Positions 42,383 to 54,846 of a stretch of DNA of 64,000 nt are shown here, piece by piece; the first letter of the stretch is position 1; each line of letters opens with the position of its first letter. This DNA is from Celoporthe dispersa (lineage: Eukaryota; Ascomycota; Sordariomycetes; Diaporthales; Cryphonectriaceae): positions 3,830,001-3,894,000 of the forward strand of contig WAID01000007.1 of assembly GCA_016584495.1 (NCBI GenBank), read 5' to 3'. The notes below the pieces were generated by a model. The model saw only the letters and a program-made list of their open reading frames with translations. It searched no databases and was not told where the DNA came from. Both the position numbers and the translations under genes were made by a program.

Positions 42383-43696
42383 TCATACCGCCCTCGCCGG
42401 GCTCGCCCTCGAAGCATCCCAGTGAAACTCAGGCCGTCCCGACCCCCACCTAGGATCCTGCTTAACCTGGTACCGAATCGGCCCCAGATACAAGTGGTCA
42501 TGCATATGCGCCTTATTTTCCCCCTCGGGCGTTTCCACGCCGTGCAGCAGCTTCAGGTCGTAGTTGTTCGGCGTGGGCGGCGGGGTGGCGTGGCGTCGCG
42601 GCCAGGCGCCGCGTGGGAGCAGCACGGTGGTGCCCTGTTTCCCCCTCGATGCGGGTCGGCTCCGAGGGGAGGCTGAAGATGCGGCGGACCATGGGCCAGA
42701 GCACGGGCACGCAGGCGCAGATGAAGATGCTGCCCGGCTCGGCGATCGTCCAGATGAGGTTATTCACCTGCCAGGTCTGGTCCGAGTTGGAGTTGAGCAT
42801 GAACATGTAGTAGGCGCGGATGATGGAGGCAATGCAGCCGCTGTGTTGGCTCGAGTCAGCGAGCCGAGTCGGAATGTACAGACAATTTTTTGGAACATGA
42901 ATGTCCATATATGTCAAAGGCAACATCCGCCTCTTGGGAAGAACTCACAAAGACCCGATCAAGAATACCACCGTGAGCGCAATCTTCTGCACCCGCGAAA
43001 CCTTCTGCAGCGCCCAAATCATCGGCGTCGGCAGCGCCAGCAACACGACGTCATGAAGGACATTCGGGAGCGGGATGAACCGATACGTCGCCAGCTGGTC
43101 GATGCACATGCCATCCAGGGTCTTATCCCACTGGTAGGCGACAGGTGTGCACTGGACGATGGCCACGAGCGTCTCGCTGAGGGCCCAGAGCCACACGTAC
43201 ACGATCATGCCCCACGTGAAATGGCGGAACCAGCGTTCCACGCCAAAGATGCGGCGGTACAAAAGCAGGATCGAGGTCTTCATGATGGCGATGGCGATGC
43301 TGTAGAGGATCTCCATGGCGAAGAGTGTCTGGGCAAACTTGACGAACGCGCTGGGCTCGTTGAGGAGGATCCAGGCCTCATGTCGGCCGGCGCCACCAAG
43401 TGAGGCACCTTGGATACCGCATGTGAGCAGAGCGGAGAGAAGGAGGAGGACAGACCGTGTCTCTCGAACTCACATAATATCAGGTCGATGCATAGCCCCA
43501 TCATGAGCATGTATGACGGTATCATCAACCAGTCCTCCAAGAAGACTGGACTATCCGCCACGCGATGTGCCACAAACCGCAGGAAGAAGACGAGCGTGCC
43601 AAAGACCATGAAAAGGACCGAGATGCCTATGATTCCGCCGCCCCTATTGGCGTCCAGCCCGCCCTCCAGGGCCACCGCCGCATTGCTGGAACTCAT
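42383..43696 (-). CDS. integral membrane protein with fungal rhodopsin domain (PTH11-like; apparent 1-nt frameshift)
   Basis: Exons are 43696-43474, 43408-42949 and 42840-42383; intron 1 uses an AAG acceptor. About 379 aa. Seven hydrophobic segments are visible, including IIGISVLFMVFGTLVFFLRF, MLMMGLCIDLIL, GMIVYVWLWALSETLVAIVQ and LPNVLHDVVLLALPTPMIWA. Between them are family landmarks: an HxxWGMI-like start, CTPVAYQWDKTLDGMCID, and SKTSILL-like text (IMKTSILLLYRRIF). There is no N-terminal CFEM domain. The third exon ends in two frames: one base less in the C run 42641-42645 replaces a basic nonsense tail by a natural tail ending EFHWDASRASPARAV. Function in this large family is mostly unknown; some members sense surfaces. 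An in-frame ATG at 43723 is an alternative start. Confidence 0.82.
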
Positions 43697-45572
43697 GGAC
43701 GCCTCTTCGAGGCTCAGAAGCATGCACCGGGCCCTAATCACTCCTGTCTGAATGTGTTCGGGAGAATAGAATAGGACATGGGTCCTGCGCGGCGAAGCAA
43801 GAAAGGTATCAAGAGGGGAAAATGGGCTGCTGTGGGTGAGGATGAGTGGCGGATGTATGACATCTATAAACGATCGAGTCAAGCTGTACAAGGCACTCTA
43901 ATTAAACCCACCGCCCCGGTACCGAACAATCGGAACAGCATGAATGTTGAGATGAGAGGAATGGATGCAGACATGCGGTATGACACTTTTGGCCATGGAG
44001 GGGAAAGGGAAGGGGGGGCCGCTGGATTGGTGTCAACCTTGCTTTACTCGCTTTCACACCGGATCCTGGATCCAGCCGCATCACCTTGTTCTCAAACCTA
44101 AATGTATGGATAATCCGGGGAGCGCCTATATCTTGTCTCAGTACTTAGCCGCCATGCTACGGAAATTGAGCTGCAGCACGTTGCGGCTTACTTGCATCTC
44201 GCTTGGGGTCCCTGATCCGGGGTCTGATAGACAGGGCTCATCATCAAAAGGGTTAAGCGGAGGATTACTGAGCCCCGTTGTCCCAACAAAATAAAGCGCC
44301 ATTCTTTGGCATGCAGGAGGATCCTCGTATTTGCCGGTCTCGAGAGCAGCGAGACCTCATCCTCGAGCCTTGTACTGGCAAGAACATGCGATCACATCTC
44401 TGAGGTTGAGGAGAAGGAAGCCTTGACTAATTACCAAACCTCCTGCGGCGTTTGTGTTCCCAAGATGATCAATCTGTTTGGAAGGACCTGCCAAGAAGAG
44501 GGGAGTCAGCACCAGGGCAAGTAGTTATGTTGATGTCCAGCGCAGCCTTATCTCGCCCTGTTCGGTTTCCAAACAGGGCAACAGCACGGGAACGAAACCC
44601 GCAGGATCGGTGGTTCAAACACACGTGGCATGGGTGGTATGGTGTGACCCCTCTTGAGCTGAAAATATCCCCTGTAGCCAGAAGGCGCTTCCACACGTGG
44701 GTCGAGGCTCTCCTTGGGGGGGGAGGGGTGGTGGGACAGTGAGCCTCTGGTAATCGCAAGTCGGTGGAGTCACGCGTAATCAACCTACTGGGGGCCACTT
44801 CTTCTCTCCACAGGTCTGACGGCTTGGTGCACACTGACTGAAGACTGTTCTGTAGACTTCGATCCTGAACAAGTCGAGACGGTACTCGGCTGGCCATATC
44901 AAGAAATCAAGCAAGAAACCAAGTCGAGCTGGGGCTGGCTGCACCAACTGCATGACTTCATCGGCTAGGCTTCGATCAGAGAATCCTTCTCGTCGCGTAA
45001 GTTCAGTCGAGACGTAGCAGCATTGACATGGGTACTGGCTCGGAATCTATTTGCTTGATGGTAGTGGGAAAAGGGGACGCCGTGAATCTACAAGGTATTA
45101 TATTGTTGTCAGCTATCCACAGTGGTAGAGCACCAGGCCAGTTTCCACCAGCAACAGACAGATAAGCTGGAGGTCTCAAAACTCTCCGTCCATAATCTCA
45201 CAATCCTCTATTGACAGCTGTGTTGACGGAAGGGTCTGAGAACGAGACGTTATCAATGATGTGGTCAGCTTCATTACAGTCTGTGCTGTCCAGAGCGGAA
45301 TATAGATACAACATCAACCAGGATCTCGAGATCGTACTCTCAGGCGGTACATGCCGAAGTACACAACAGGAGACCCGGCATGTCGTCATGAACAGCCGAA
45401 ATGAATGCAAATCTGATCGACTAGCCGCTGCAGCCTCCAAAAGTCTTAGATAAAACATGTCGGACCCCAGTTGTGAGCTGGTGTCTGTTCCGTCCCCCGT
45501 TCTCACGGTATTCAATGTGTAGTGTAAGTTGGCGATGTAAAGATGGTGCACTGGTGCTCGTCTATTCGATTC
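43697..45572. other. 1.9 kb intergenic, no supported gene
   Basis: The left end is the promoter of the rhodopsin-domain gene, and the right end (45198-45551) overlaps the 3' UTR of the next gene. A G run (GGGGGGGAGGGGTGG) is at about 44714-44731. No ORF here has protein-like features. Confidence 0.45.
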
Positions 45573-47574
45573 TTACTCGTCAATGTGGATCGGCTTCTCG
45601 GTCTTCGCGGAAGCTGCCGTAGCAGTGAGGCGCACTCTCGGGCTGACTCGACGAGGCTCGTCCTCCTCGTCGATCGCCTTTGCGCTCGCTGGGGTGAAGT
45701 TGCGAGCCCGTTTTGTGCCTTTCTCACTTCCGCTTCCTGGCGCGCTTGCAGATGTGGCGAATCCAGCGTGCATCTGATTCGGCGTGGCCTGGTTCGTGAT
45801 ATTGGCACCGAACTCACCGGCAGAGGTGCGGCGGCTGAAGGTTGGACCTGAACCAGAGGATTCGCGGTCGTGGCCGATGGCGCCAAAGGCAATGCCCGTC
45901 TGCGAGAACTTCCGAATCTGTGCCTCAACCGACGGTGACGGGTTGGAGGGCGAGTTCATAGAGCTGGTGCTGGTCAGGTGTCGATTCTCCTTGCGGGATC
46001 GGACGTCGGACGCCGGCAGGGGAATCTGATGCGGCTGTACGGCGCCGTCTAGTGGGTGCGGCTGGTTCAGCAGAGAATAAGTGAGAGAGGTGGCCAGATC
46101 GCCAGACACGGCTGTGTTGGGAACGTCGTGATCAAGATGGCCTGGACACATAACATCATCAGCAATGGATAGGAAGCAGCCGGGCCGCCTGCGAGGGGAA
46201 CCTGCGCCCAAGGGATGCATACCCACGAAGGCGGTCGGGGTGTTCGTAGGCACCTTGAGTGCCTCGGTATGACTGTCATCATCCAGGCTTGGACCGGACA
46301 GGGCGATGAGATCCGACCCAATGCCCTGGTCCATAGCGGAAGACAGATAGTCTGACATGCTCGGTATGGTCGCATCCTGTTCCTTGTGCTTGGTGCTGTT
46401 CCGGTTCGTGGCGCCAGGCCAGATCGCCTTCGGCTCAACAGTGTGTGGCTGCTGAGGGGGGAGCCCTAGAGAGCTTATCCACTCCTGATAGGCGGCCTCG
46501 CTGAAAGGCTCCATGAAGCCAGAGCTCGAAGACCCGGAGCTCTTCTGGCCGGTCGGTACGACGGCCTGCGAAAAAGGCAGCAGGGCTGAAGGCAGCCGCA
46601 GTGTGTGCTGCCAAGGAGCCCTGAACGCCAGCAGCTCCCATACCCGAGCTTCCCGTGTCTCGACTAATATAAGACCGACGTCGTGGAGAGTGCAAGTGGG
46701 AGTCGGCACCATCGTCGGGATGGTAGGTCGGCACGGGGATGCTCGGATTGTTCTGGGGACGGCGCCACATCTGAGGGTTGGGCCAGGCGATACCGTTGGT
46801 CTCGAGGATGTCTGGGAAGCAATCAGCATGATCCTCTGTGGACGCTAGTCGGATGGACAGGGCGAACCGACCCAAGGGGGCATGCTGAAAGGCGAAGACG
46901 GCGACATTCTTGACACGCTCTATGGGATTGGATGGCGAGTCCCTGGGAAAGCCCTCGCTTATAATGATCTTGATACGCCCAATGTCGTCCGCGGGGTTCC
47001 AGTGGTTCTGGTAGAGCAGTTCACGACGGAACGAGGGGAACTTGAGGGGTTCGAGCTCTCCTTTCTTGGACATTTCTGTGGGCCACAGGGTGTTAGCAGG
47101 GTTTGGACGGTAGGGATACATGTCGCCGTCTTGTTGGAGGCACGTACCGCAGGTGGTGGTGATCAGGCGCGGCCACTGTCCAAGAGGCTCGAAGGATGTC
47201 GAGCTATAACAGGTTTGGTTAATCAGCTACGAAGAAGCATATGAAAGATGGGCTCTTTAGGGCGAGGCTCACGCCACCATGCGGCCGTCGATCAGGATAC
47301 GAGCCTCGAATCTGACCAGCTCCGGGTGCTTGCTGTAGTTGCGAGCATACTGACTGATCTGGGGCGTTCCCCAGCAGTGAATGGAGATGTGGAAGTGGGA
47401 TCCCGGCTCAAGAGAGGGTGCGAAGCAGGTCATGGCGGGCAGACCATAGCCGTCCCGATTATGGGAGAACTCGTTATCAGGAATGACATGGCAGTTAACC
47501 TTGAACTCCTTCAGCGGGACTCGACCATCACGGCCAGAGGGAAACAGGAGCACATCCCAATCGTCGTAACGCAT
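45573..47574 (-). CDS. conserved filamentous-fungal protein of unknown function, about 599 aa (apparent 1-nt frameshift)
   Basis: Exons are 47574-47273, 47203-47148, 47075-46872 and 46811-45573, with GT-AG introns in consistent phase. It starts MRYDDWDVLLFPSGRDGRVP and contains FEARILIDGRMVASTSFEPLG, ELLYQNHWNPADDIGRIKII, ISEGFPRDSP and HAPLDILETNGIAWPNPQMW. I recall this N-terminal block as a conserved, uncharacterised family of Pezizomycotina. The rest is long, disordered and Ser/Pro-rich, with a basic motif GTKRARNFTPASAKAIDEED near the end. The frame breaks at the A run 46571-46575: SPAAF continues as SQAVVPTGQKSSGSSSSGFM after one base is removed. An intron there fails on phase. Likely a nuclear or regulatory protein. 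The start is the first ATG in the conserved frame. Confidence 0.82.
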
Positions 47575-48321
47575 GGTCTGGGCAGGAGAGGGGTTTAATG
47601 TGAGAGGGTGTATGGGGAAGGTAGACAGAAGAGGAGGGAAGATCAAAAAGAGAAGGACGGTCGTGGTTAGCAAGAAGTTCAGCGCGTGCCAGCAGACCTC
47701 TCACGAACGAAGAAGACTGTTAAGGTGACGGTTGAAAGTTGGAAGAGCAAAGACGAGAGGGGACGCCTTGTTTTCAGGTGTTGTGCCCAGGCTTGGGAGG
47801 TCCAACGACGTGCCTTCCTCAGGAGAGAGGAGTCCCTGCAGCAAACATACTACACATTGGCCCTTCCTATTTTGGAATAAATAGTGCTTGTCGACACAGG
47901 GAACCTGGCTTCAGGAACGAACGCTCGCGAGCTTCGTCACGACTAGGGGCGTGTATACTGGAGCTGTCCTGCCAGCTTAGGCCACACGTACCTTCTTCAT
48001 TGACGGTGCCGACGGGACATTCCTGCTCGACCGTAATTCCATGAAGTTCTGGCCCTTTGTTTCTGGGCTCCTCCTGCTGCTCCTCATCTTAGAGAGGTTT
48101 GCCTTGGAAAGGACAACAGAAAGGGGAGGCTATTGCATGCATTTTCTCGACGGCGACTTGGCCAATTACAGACTGGTAGTGTTTTGAGTCTGGGTCGTCT
48201 GGGTTTGACTGTTCTTTCTTTTTTTCTTTTCTTCTTCTTTCTTGCCCTTTTTTATTTGAATTTCCTTTCTTTTTCCGCCTGTATTGCATCTCGATCGATC
48301 TTTCTACTGTACACACCCAGC
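47575..48321. other. intergenic, no supported gene
   Basis: It contains the promoter of the conserved protein gene at 47574 (to the left) and the 3' UTR of NDUFB8 (to the right). A pyrimidine-rich tract (TTCTTTCTTTTTTTC type) is at 48210-48275. No supported ORF. Confidence 0.5.
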
Positions 48322-49029
48322 TTAGTCCACGTCCACCTCGTCTTGGAACGGCTCTGGATCAGCAGGTGCCCTTGCCTATAAAAACTTGTCAGTCGTGATC
48401 ACCCAGAAGTTGTGTAAGGGAGGCAGGTCTAAGTTCTGTTGCTCACCCTGACCGCGCCTGCCCCTCCGAGCTCACGCTCCAGCCCTCCCTCGAAATCCCT
48501 TGGGAACGATATCCGGTCGGGGTACGTCAACTTGATGGCATAGCAGAGGCTGAGGAATGTCGCGATGAACACGCCGACCTGGGCAAACCCCTTGCCTGGG
48601 GCGACCCATGTGTACACATGGGGTGTGAACATGCCCAGCGTGTCGTAGTCCTCATGGCATGGCTCCCCGAAGTTCCTCCTGTCCTGTTTGTCCCACCAGT
48701 CGCCGTGGGGATCCCTGAACTGTCTCTTGATGGGAGGGGGTTGAACGTAGCCGCCATTCTATAGCAAGAGCAGTTTGTGTTAGCCTCGATAGCCTCGTCG
48801 CGGCGGGTGTATGCCAGCACTGCCACATCTACGCCTTCAGTAGCCCGATACGCACCATATTCGGGTCCTCAGCCTCTGTCAGGCTCGGGTACTCGGGGTA
48901 TTTCTCGTCGACCTTGTCGTTGTAGGGAGGAAGGAAGGTCCGCTGCTGGATGATCGGGAGTCGTCTGGCGGCAGCGGCAGAGGTGGCTGACCGCAGGGTC
49001 GAGACCCGCGCAACCCCACGAGAGAGCAT
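48322..49029 (-). CDS. ndufb8: mitochondrial complex I subunit NDUFB8 orthologue
   Basis: Accessory subunit of NADH:ubiquinone oxidoreductase in the membrane arm. Exons are 49029-48856, 48758-48447 and 48375-48322, all in phase, 179 aa. The N-terminus is a mitochondrial presequence rich in Arg/Ser/Ala (MLSRGVARVSTLRSATSAAA, then RRLPIIQQRTFLPP). The mature part reads EKYPEYPSLTEAEDPNMNGG, PPPIKRQFRDPHGDWWDKQD, RRNFGEPCHEDYD, LGMFTPHVYTWVAPGKGFAQ. One transmembrane helix follows (VGVFIATFLSLCYAIKL), then TYPDRISFPRDFEGGLEREL. The short third exon adds ARAPADPEPFQDEVDVD. The match to the fungal 20 kDa subunit is strong along the whole length. It is divergent from SWR1 across 594 bp. Confidence 0.94.
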
Positions 49030-49623
49030 CTGTTGTGGAGTGCTGATGTTAGACCTGGCAGCGAGGCTGGCAATGGACCTGGGGGGAGGAGAGAGACGGG
49101 GCGCCTACATTGGCTAGGGCTTTGGCACCAGGATGCAGTCGAGATGGGAATGCAATTGGCGCGCGTTGATGCGTTGGTGTTGGCTACACTGGTCCGGTCT
49201 GCTCAGCGTTGCGGTCGAACGAAGCTCTAACTAAACCCGCGGCGGCGATGAGGTCAAACAAACTGCTGCCTCAGGCATCAATAATCAATCAGGTTGGGGC
49301 GGGTGGGTCCGTGCGTCGGCTAGTAACACGCTGCTCAGATTGGGCGAGGCGCGGTCTGCGGGTTGGGGTGGCATTGGGTAGCGCTGCCGGGTCTGTTTGC
49401 TCATGGGTTTCTGCCATCTCAAAGTTTTCGCTGACAACGACCGTCGACGCCTTGTTTTCCGCCGTGCAGCCTCGTACAGGCCCTCAGGCATGCGCAAACT
49501 GTGTCTGAAGACAGAATCCACACCTACGCACCGGTAGACGCTGTTTTGGGCCCATCAGATGCCGAACCTGTGGAGAACGCGACCCTTTCGTCCCTCCCCG
49601 TCGCCCTTCCTCCCCGCGTCGCT
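49030..49623. promoter_or_regulatory. divergent promoter region between ndufb8 and swr1
   Basis: A 594 bp space between the chosen start codons. The SWR1 frame is already open from about 49501 without an in-frame ATG before 49624, so the right end is probably 5' UTR. No TATA is seen, as expected for housekeeping genes. Confidence 0.5.
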
Positions 49624-52600
49624 ATGACGGAGACAGGGCCAACCGCGTCTGCTGCCTCTGCTCCCGCCGCCTCACCCAACCTCGACCTCGACCTGGCAGC
49701 GCAGACCAAGCCTGCCATCGACCATGACGCCAAGGGCAACTCCGGACAGTCCATACCTCCTCCCCTCAAACCTCCACCACTCGTCACAAAAGATCTCACA
49801 CCTCCACGCGATGCCGTCGACGGCGCAGCCTCTGCTGCAAGCTCTCCCTTGTCCGACATATCCGGCCTGTCTGCCCTGTCAACAACTCCTGAGTTGCAAT
49901 CCGATGATGACACATTCCTGGTGCTCAGGGGTAGTACCCAGACCAAGAAGGATGCCATCAAGGAGGAACAGGACGACGCCGCAAATGGTGATGTGCTGGA
50001 CGAGGCCCGAACACCCGAAGATGAACGACCTGCCAAGCGATGCCGAACACGAGACTCGACGCCTCCGCCACCCGGCTCCAAGACGCGCAAGATCTACGAG
50101 TCGCCTCCCTGGAAGAAGTTCGAAGCTGACGGTCCCACAACCATCATAGAGGGTGGCAAGCGGAAGTCAGGACGTCTCAACACCGTTCCTCTGGATCAGC
50201 TGAATAGCGACAAGAGGATCACCAGGAAATCGTACTCGCAGACCAGCCCCCAGTCCAAGAACAAATATGCTTCGAGCAACGGACAGACGACTTCGTATCA
50301 GGCTACAAAGAGAGTCTCCTCGGCCAGCAAGGCCCTCGCGTCCAAGACTACTGCATCTCACAAACACCCTGCGCGGAAGTCCTTGGGAACCGAAACCAGG
50401 TCCACACCTAGCAGAACCCGCAGACCGTCGCCGCCACCACCGACCCAGCCCAGCCGGTCATCTGCCAGGACGCGACGGCCCTCACGAACTGCCCGCGAGG
50501 GCATAGACGACGACACACATGCCCTTCAGACGACAAGGACCACGTCGCGGCTGAAGCTACGGGCCAGCCGGCCGGACCTCCCTCCCCCTCACCGAGCTGC
50601 CGCTCCTCCACCCCCAACGAGTTCAGCCGAAAAAGCTTGCTTCCAATCTCGAGGAATACTTCAAGGTTGCCGACACCCTACCAGTGTCAGAGGGCGGTCA
50701 GATGCTACCCGAGGATGAGCCTCTTCTCACCGATGAAGCGGCCCTTGCCGAGGCCAGAATCATCCTTCGCATCGAAGACGAAGCACGGCCTGATGGGCTT
50801 CTTGGCGAAAACTGTTCCGTGTACCTGCCTGAGCGCGCTGAAGAGGTTCGCCAATATGCGCACATGGACTATGTAGTCAAAGCTGCACAGAACCTGCGGA
50901 AGTGGATGGTTCGGGAACAAAAAGATCACAGGGAGAAAGCAAAGAAGCTGGCCGAGGCATGTCAGTCTGTTTGGAGGGCTCGACAACCAAAGACCACCGA
51001 GGAACTGGAGCGGGAAGCGCGTGAGCTATGGATCGCACGATACCGCTTTGTCATGAGGGCGCTGCTCGGCACATGGGAGAACGTCAGAACAGAAGTGAAC
51101 CGTCGACGCCTAGAGGATTGGGAGGCCGAGGAGCAGAGGCGTGTGAAAGCTGCCCTCCAGGAAGCTGTATCTCGGTCTGAGCAGCAGCTCTTGGCGCGCC
51201 AGGCACAGTTTGACTCTGACCTCACCGACAGCGAAGAGGACGATGACGACGGTCTTGACTCGGATTTGGAGCAGAGCCAGGGTTCAGAAGTCGACCACCG
51301 CTCCGGCGATGAGTCCGACAGCGGCGGTGATGAGGACAATATGTCTTCCTCTGACGAGGACGACGACCGTAAGTCGGTCGCATCAGATGAGGGTCTGACA
51401 CAAGAACAACTCAGGGCGAAATACGCGGATCTGCCAAATCTCGATGGCCAAGATGAGATAGATGCCAACCAACTATCGATGGCTGAGGTGGACGGCGCAA
51501 TGGACGATGATACTAGTGACGAATCGGTCGATATGGACGACGACATGGGCTCTACAGACGACGAGAGTGTCGACAGTGGCTCCGGTGAAAATGAAGGAAG
51601 CGATGAGGAGGAGGAGGAGGAGGAGGAGGACCAACCGTCCGGTCTCCTCGGCCTGTTCTTCGGCAAGAAAGAGCTCAAGAAGCTGCAGGAAGAGAAGGCG
51701 GAAGACCAAGCAGGCAGCACCTTGAATGGCGATGAGGAGATGTTGGACGCGATGGTGGACGGGGCGGACCAGCCAGCCGCGGATGTGCCCATGCTGGCCG
51801 AGAATGGAGTTCAAGACACGACCTCGGCCGAAGTCGACGCTGCGAAAGCAGACACTTGTTCTGAAGAGCCGCAGGTCAATGGCAGCTCAACGGGTTCTCA
51901 TCCTCTCGAGACGCACGAGGACAAAAAGAAATCTGCATCAACCGAACCCACCGCCAAAACTGCCTCTTCGGAATTTGCGCGGATCAGTCCTGAGGCCGAA
52001 GTAACAACCAACCCGGCAAGCCCCGAGCGCAGCCAATCCCCCCGCACAACGGACACCAAACCGTCTGAGGTTGATACGGCCACGTCCGTCGAGCCATCCA
52101 GTGCACTTCAAGACCTCAGTAGGTCTGTGTCCGAGCAACCAATAACACCACGTACCGAAGTGCCCTTCCTCCTACGCGGCACGCTCCGCGAGTACCAGCA
52201 CTATGGTCTCGACTGGCTCGCTGGTCTCTATGCGAACAACACAAATGGAATCCTGGCGGACGAGATGGGACTGGGTAAGACCATCCAGACCATCGCGTTA
52301 TTGGCCCACCTGGCCTGCGTCCACGAGGTGTGGGGGCCCCATCTCGTTATCGTACCGACCAGTGTGATGCTCAACTGGGAAATGGAGTTCAAGAAGTGGT
52401 GCCCTGGCTTCAAGATCCTCACCTACTACGGCACACAGGAGGAGCGCAAGAGAAAGCGCCAAGGCTGGACCAACGATGACGTTTGGAACGTGTGTATCAC
52501 CTCATATCAGATCGTCCTGCAGGACAACCAGGTCTTCAGGCGACGGCGGTGGCATTATATGATTCTGGATGAGGCCCACAACATCAAGAACTTCAGGTCG

Positions 52601-54846
52601 CAGAGATGGCAAACTCTACTTGGATTCAATACCCACTCTCGCCTCCTCCTCACGGGAACGCCCCTACAGAACAACCTAACCGAGCTGTGGTCTCTCCTGT
52701 TCTTTCTCATGCCGTCTGAAAATGGCGTTGGTGGCTTTGCGGATCTTAAGGAGTTCCACGATTGGTTCGCCCGACCCGAGTCGCAGATTCTCGAGCACGG
52801 CCGGGAGCAAATGGACGATGAGGCTCGAGCCATCATCTCGAAGCTTCACAAGGTGCTCCGCCCTTATCTGCTGAGGAGATTGAAGGCCGATGTCGAGAAG
52901 CAGATGCCCGCCAAGATTGAACACGTGACGTTCTGCCGCCTCTCCAAACGTCAGAGAGAGCTCTATGATGGATTCCTTGCCCGCTCCGAGACGCGAGACA
53001 CGCTGTCTTCGGGCAATTATCTGTCTATCATCAACTGTCTGATGCAGCTGCGGAAGGTCTGTAATCATCCCGACCTTTTTGTGGACCGCCCGATCATGAC
53101 ATCTTTCCGAATGGACAAATCCGTCATAGCCGGGTACGACACAACCGAGCGGTTGGTTCGGTCCAAGCTGCTGGCCGAGGACCTGATGGCTAAGGTGAAT
53201 CTTGGCGTTATCAACCTGTTACCCGCTTGGAACGAGCACATGTCGAAGACGGATGCAGAGCGCATACACCAGCTTAGCGCCCATAGCGTCCTGTTCAATA
53301 TGCGGGATGCCCAGCGAGTGAGAGCACAATCTGTCTATCAGGCGCTCGACCCTACCACTGTCAATTCCAATGTAGCCTTCCTCGACACTCGATCGCGGTG
53401 GCACCGCTTCGAGGAGCTGCAGCACTACCGGTATCTCAACGCCCTTGGTAGAGAGCAGAGGCCCGTGTACGGCAAGAAGTTGCGAGACTTCCTTACCATT
53501 GGGGTCGATAAGCGGCCATACAAACCCAGACCACGCGTTCCCAAACTGGTCATGAGTTGGTTTGAGGAAGATTCCTTTGTACTACGCACAATGATACCGA
53601 CGTTGGATCAGAGAGCTGCATCCATGGAAGGGATCATATCAAAGTTTGCCTGTGTGACACCAGCAGTTGTTACAAGGGACCTGGATCCACTGCTGCTTGG
53701 CACAAAGGGCGTCGAGGCCTTCACTGATGCTGATCTCAAGCTCTCTGCGCCTGTACGGCGGCTGCCTTTCATACCCCCCTGAGCGGCCGATCGACCCCTG
53801 GCATGAATCTCGCATGAGGCTGTCCATCCAGTTCCCCGACAAGCGCCTTCTTCAATATGACTGTGGCAAGCTGCAGGCACTCGACAAGCTCCTCCGGAAG
53901 CTCCAGGCTGGTGGCCACCGTGCTCTCATCTTTACACAGATGACCAAGGTCTTGGACATCCTCGAACAGTTCCTCAACATCCACGGCCACAAGTATCTCC
54001 GTCTTGACGGATCCACCAAAGTCGAGCAGCGGCAGATTCTCACTGACCGCTTCAATGTCGACAACCGCATCCTATGTTTCATCCTCTCCACCCGCTCTGG
54101 CGGTCTGGGACTCAACCTCACCGGGGCCGACACGGTCATCTTCTACGACCAAGATTGGAACCCCGCCATGGACAAGCAGTGTCAAGACAGATGTCACCGT
54201 ATCGGACAGACCCGTGATGTGCACATCTACCGTCTCATCAGCGAGCACACGATCGAGGCCAATATCCTGCGCAAGGCCAGCCAGAAGCAGATGCTCGACG
54301 ACGTGGTCATCCAGGAAGGCGAGTTCACGACCGACTATTTCAATAATAGCCGGCAGGTGACCGTGCAGGACGTGGCGGGCCGGCTGATGGGTGAGAATGA
54401 CGAAGCTGCTAATGCCGCCATGGACCTTGTGCTTGGCGGCGTCGAGAAGAGCGATACGCGGACGGCGACCAAGGTGCTCGAGCAGGCTGAAGACACGGAA
54501 GATGTTGCTGCCGCCCGAGCCGCGGAAAGGGAGATCCAGCAGGACGACGCGGATTTCTCCGAGGCCAAGCCCGGCTCTGGTGCAGCAAGCACGATACAGG
54601 GCACGCCGCGCGAGGGGTCTGCTGCGCCTGGACGAAGCGGTCTCGGCCTGTTCTCTGAAACCGTGGACACGAGTGCCGTCGTCGAGGAGGCAGAGCCCGA
54701 GTACAACGCCTGGGGCGAGCGGGTGCATAACATTGACGAATTCATGTTGGATACCATGGTCAAGATGCTCAAGGGTACACCATTGGATTTACCCAAGGAC
54801 AAAAAGAAGGGAAAAAAAGAAGGGACGGGATACGAGGAAGAGGTAG
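49624..54846 (+). CDS. swr1: SWR1 chromatin-remodelling ATPase (three apparent 1-nt frameshifts)
   Basis: Catalytic subunit of the SWR1 complex, which exchanges H2A for H2A.Z in nucleosomes. Intron-less; about 1739 aa once three single-base breaks are corrected. Order: disordered N-terminus with Ser/Pro and basic patches; HSA helix for actin-related proteins (about 50820-51150, EEVRQYAHMDYVVKAAQNLR); long acidic region (51200-51640); ATPase lobe 1 with LREYQHYGLDWLAGLYANNT, Walker A ADEMGLGKT and ILDEAHNIKN; the large insertion typical of SWR1/INO80; lobe 2 with HRALIFTQMTKVLDILEQFL, SGGLGLNLTGADTVIFYDQD and CHRIGQTRDV. Breaks are at the C run 50584-50588 (before ELPLLHPQRVQPKKLASNLE), the C run 53774-53779 (between lobes) and the A run 54812-54818, after which the likely true end is GKKKGRDTRKR. 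The start is the first in-frame ATG. Confidence 0.93.

Noticed and set aside
44580..44640. tRNA-like T-loop (GTGGTTCAAAC)
   Set aside because: No matching acceptor stem, D-arm or anticodon arm could be built around it.
46560..46660. An intron instead of a frameshift in the conserved protein gene (CTGCCTTTTTCGCAG looks like an acceptor)
   Set aside because: The only good upstream donor (GTATGG) leaves phase 1, which restores the wrong frame. A one-base change at the A run solves it directly.
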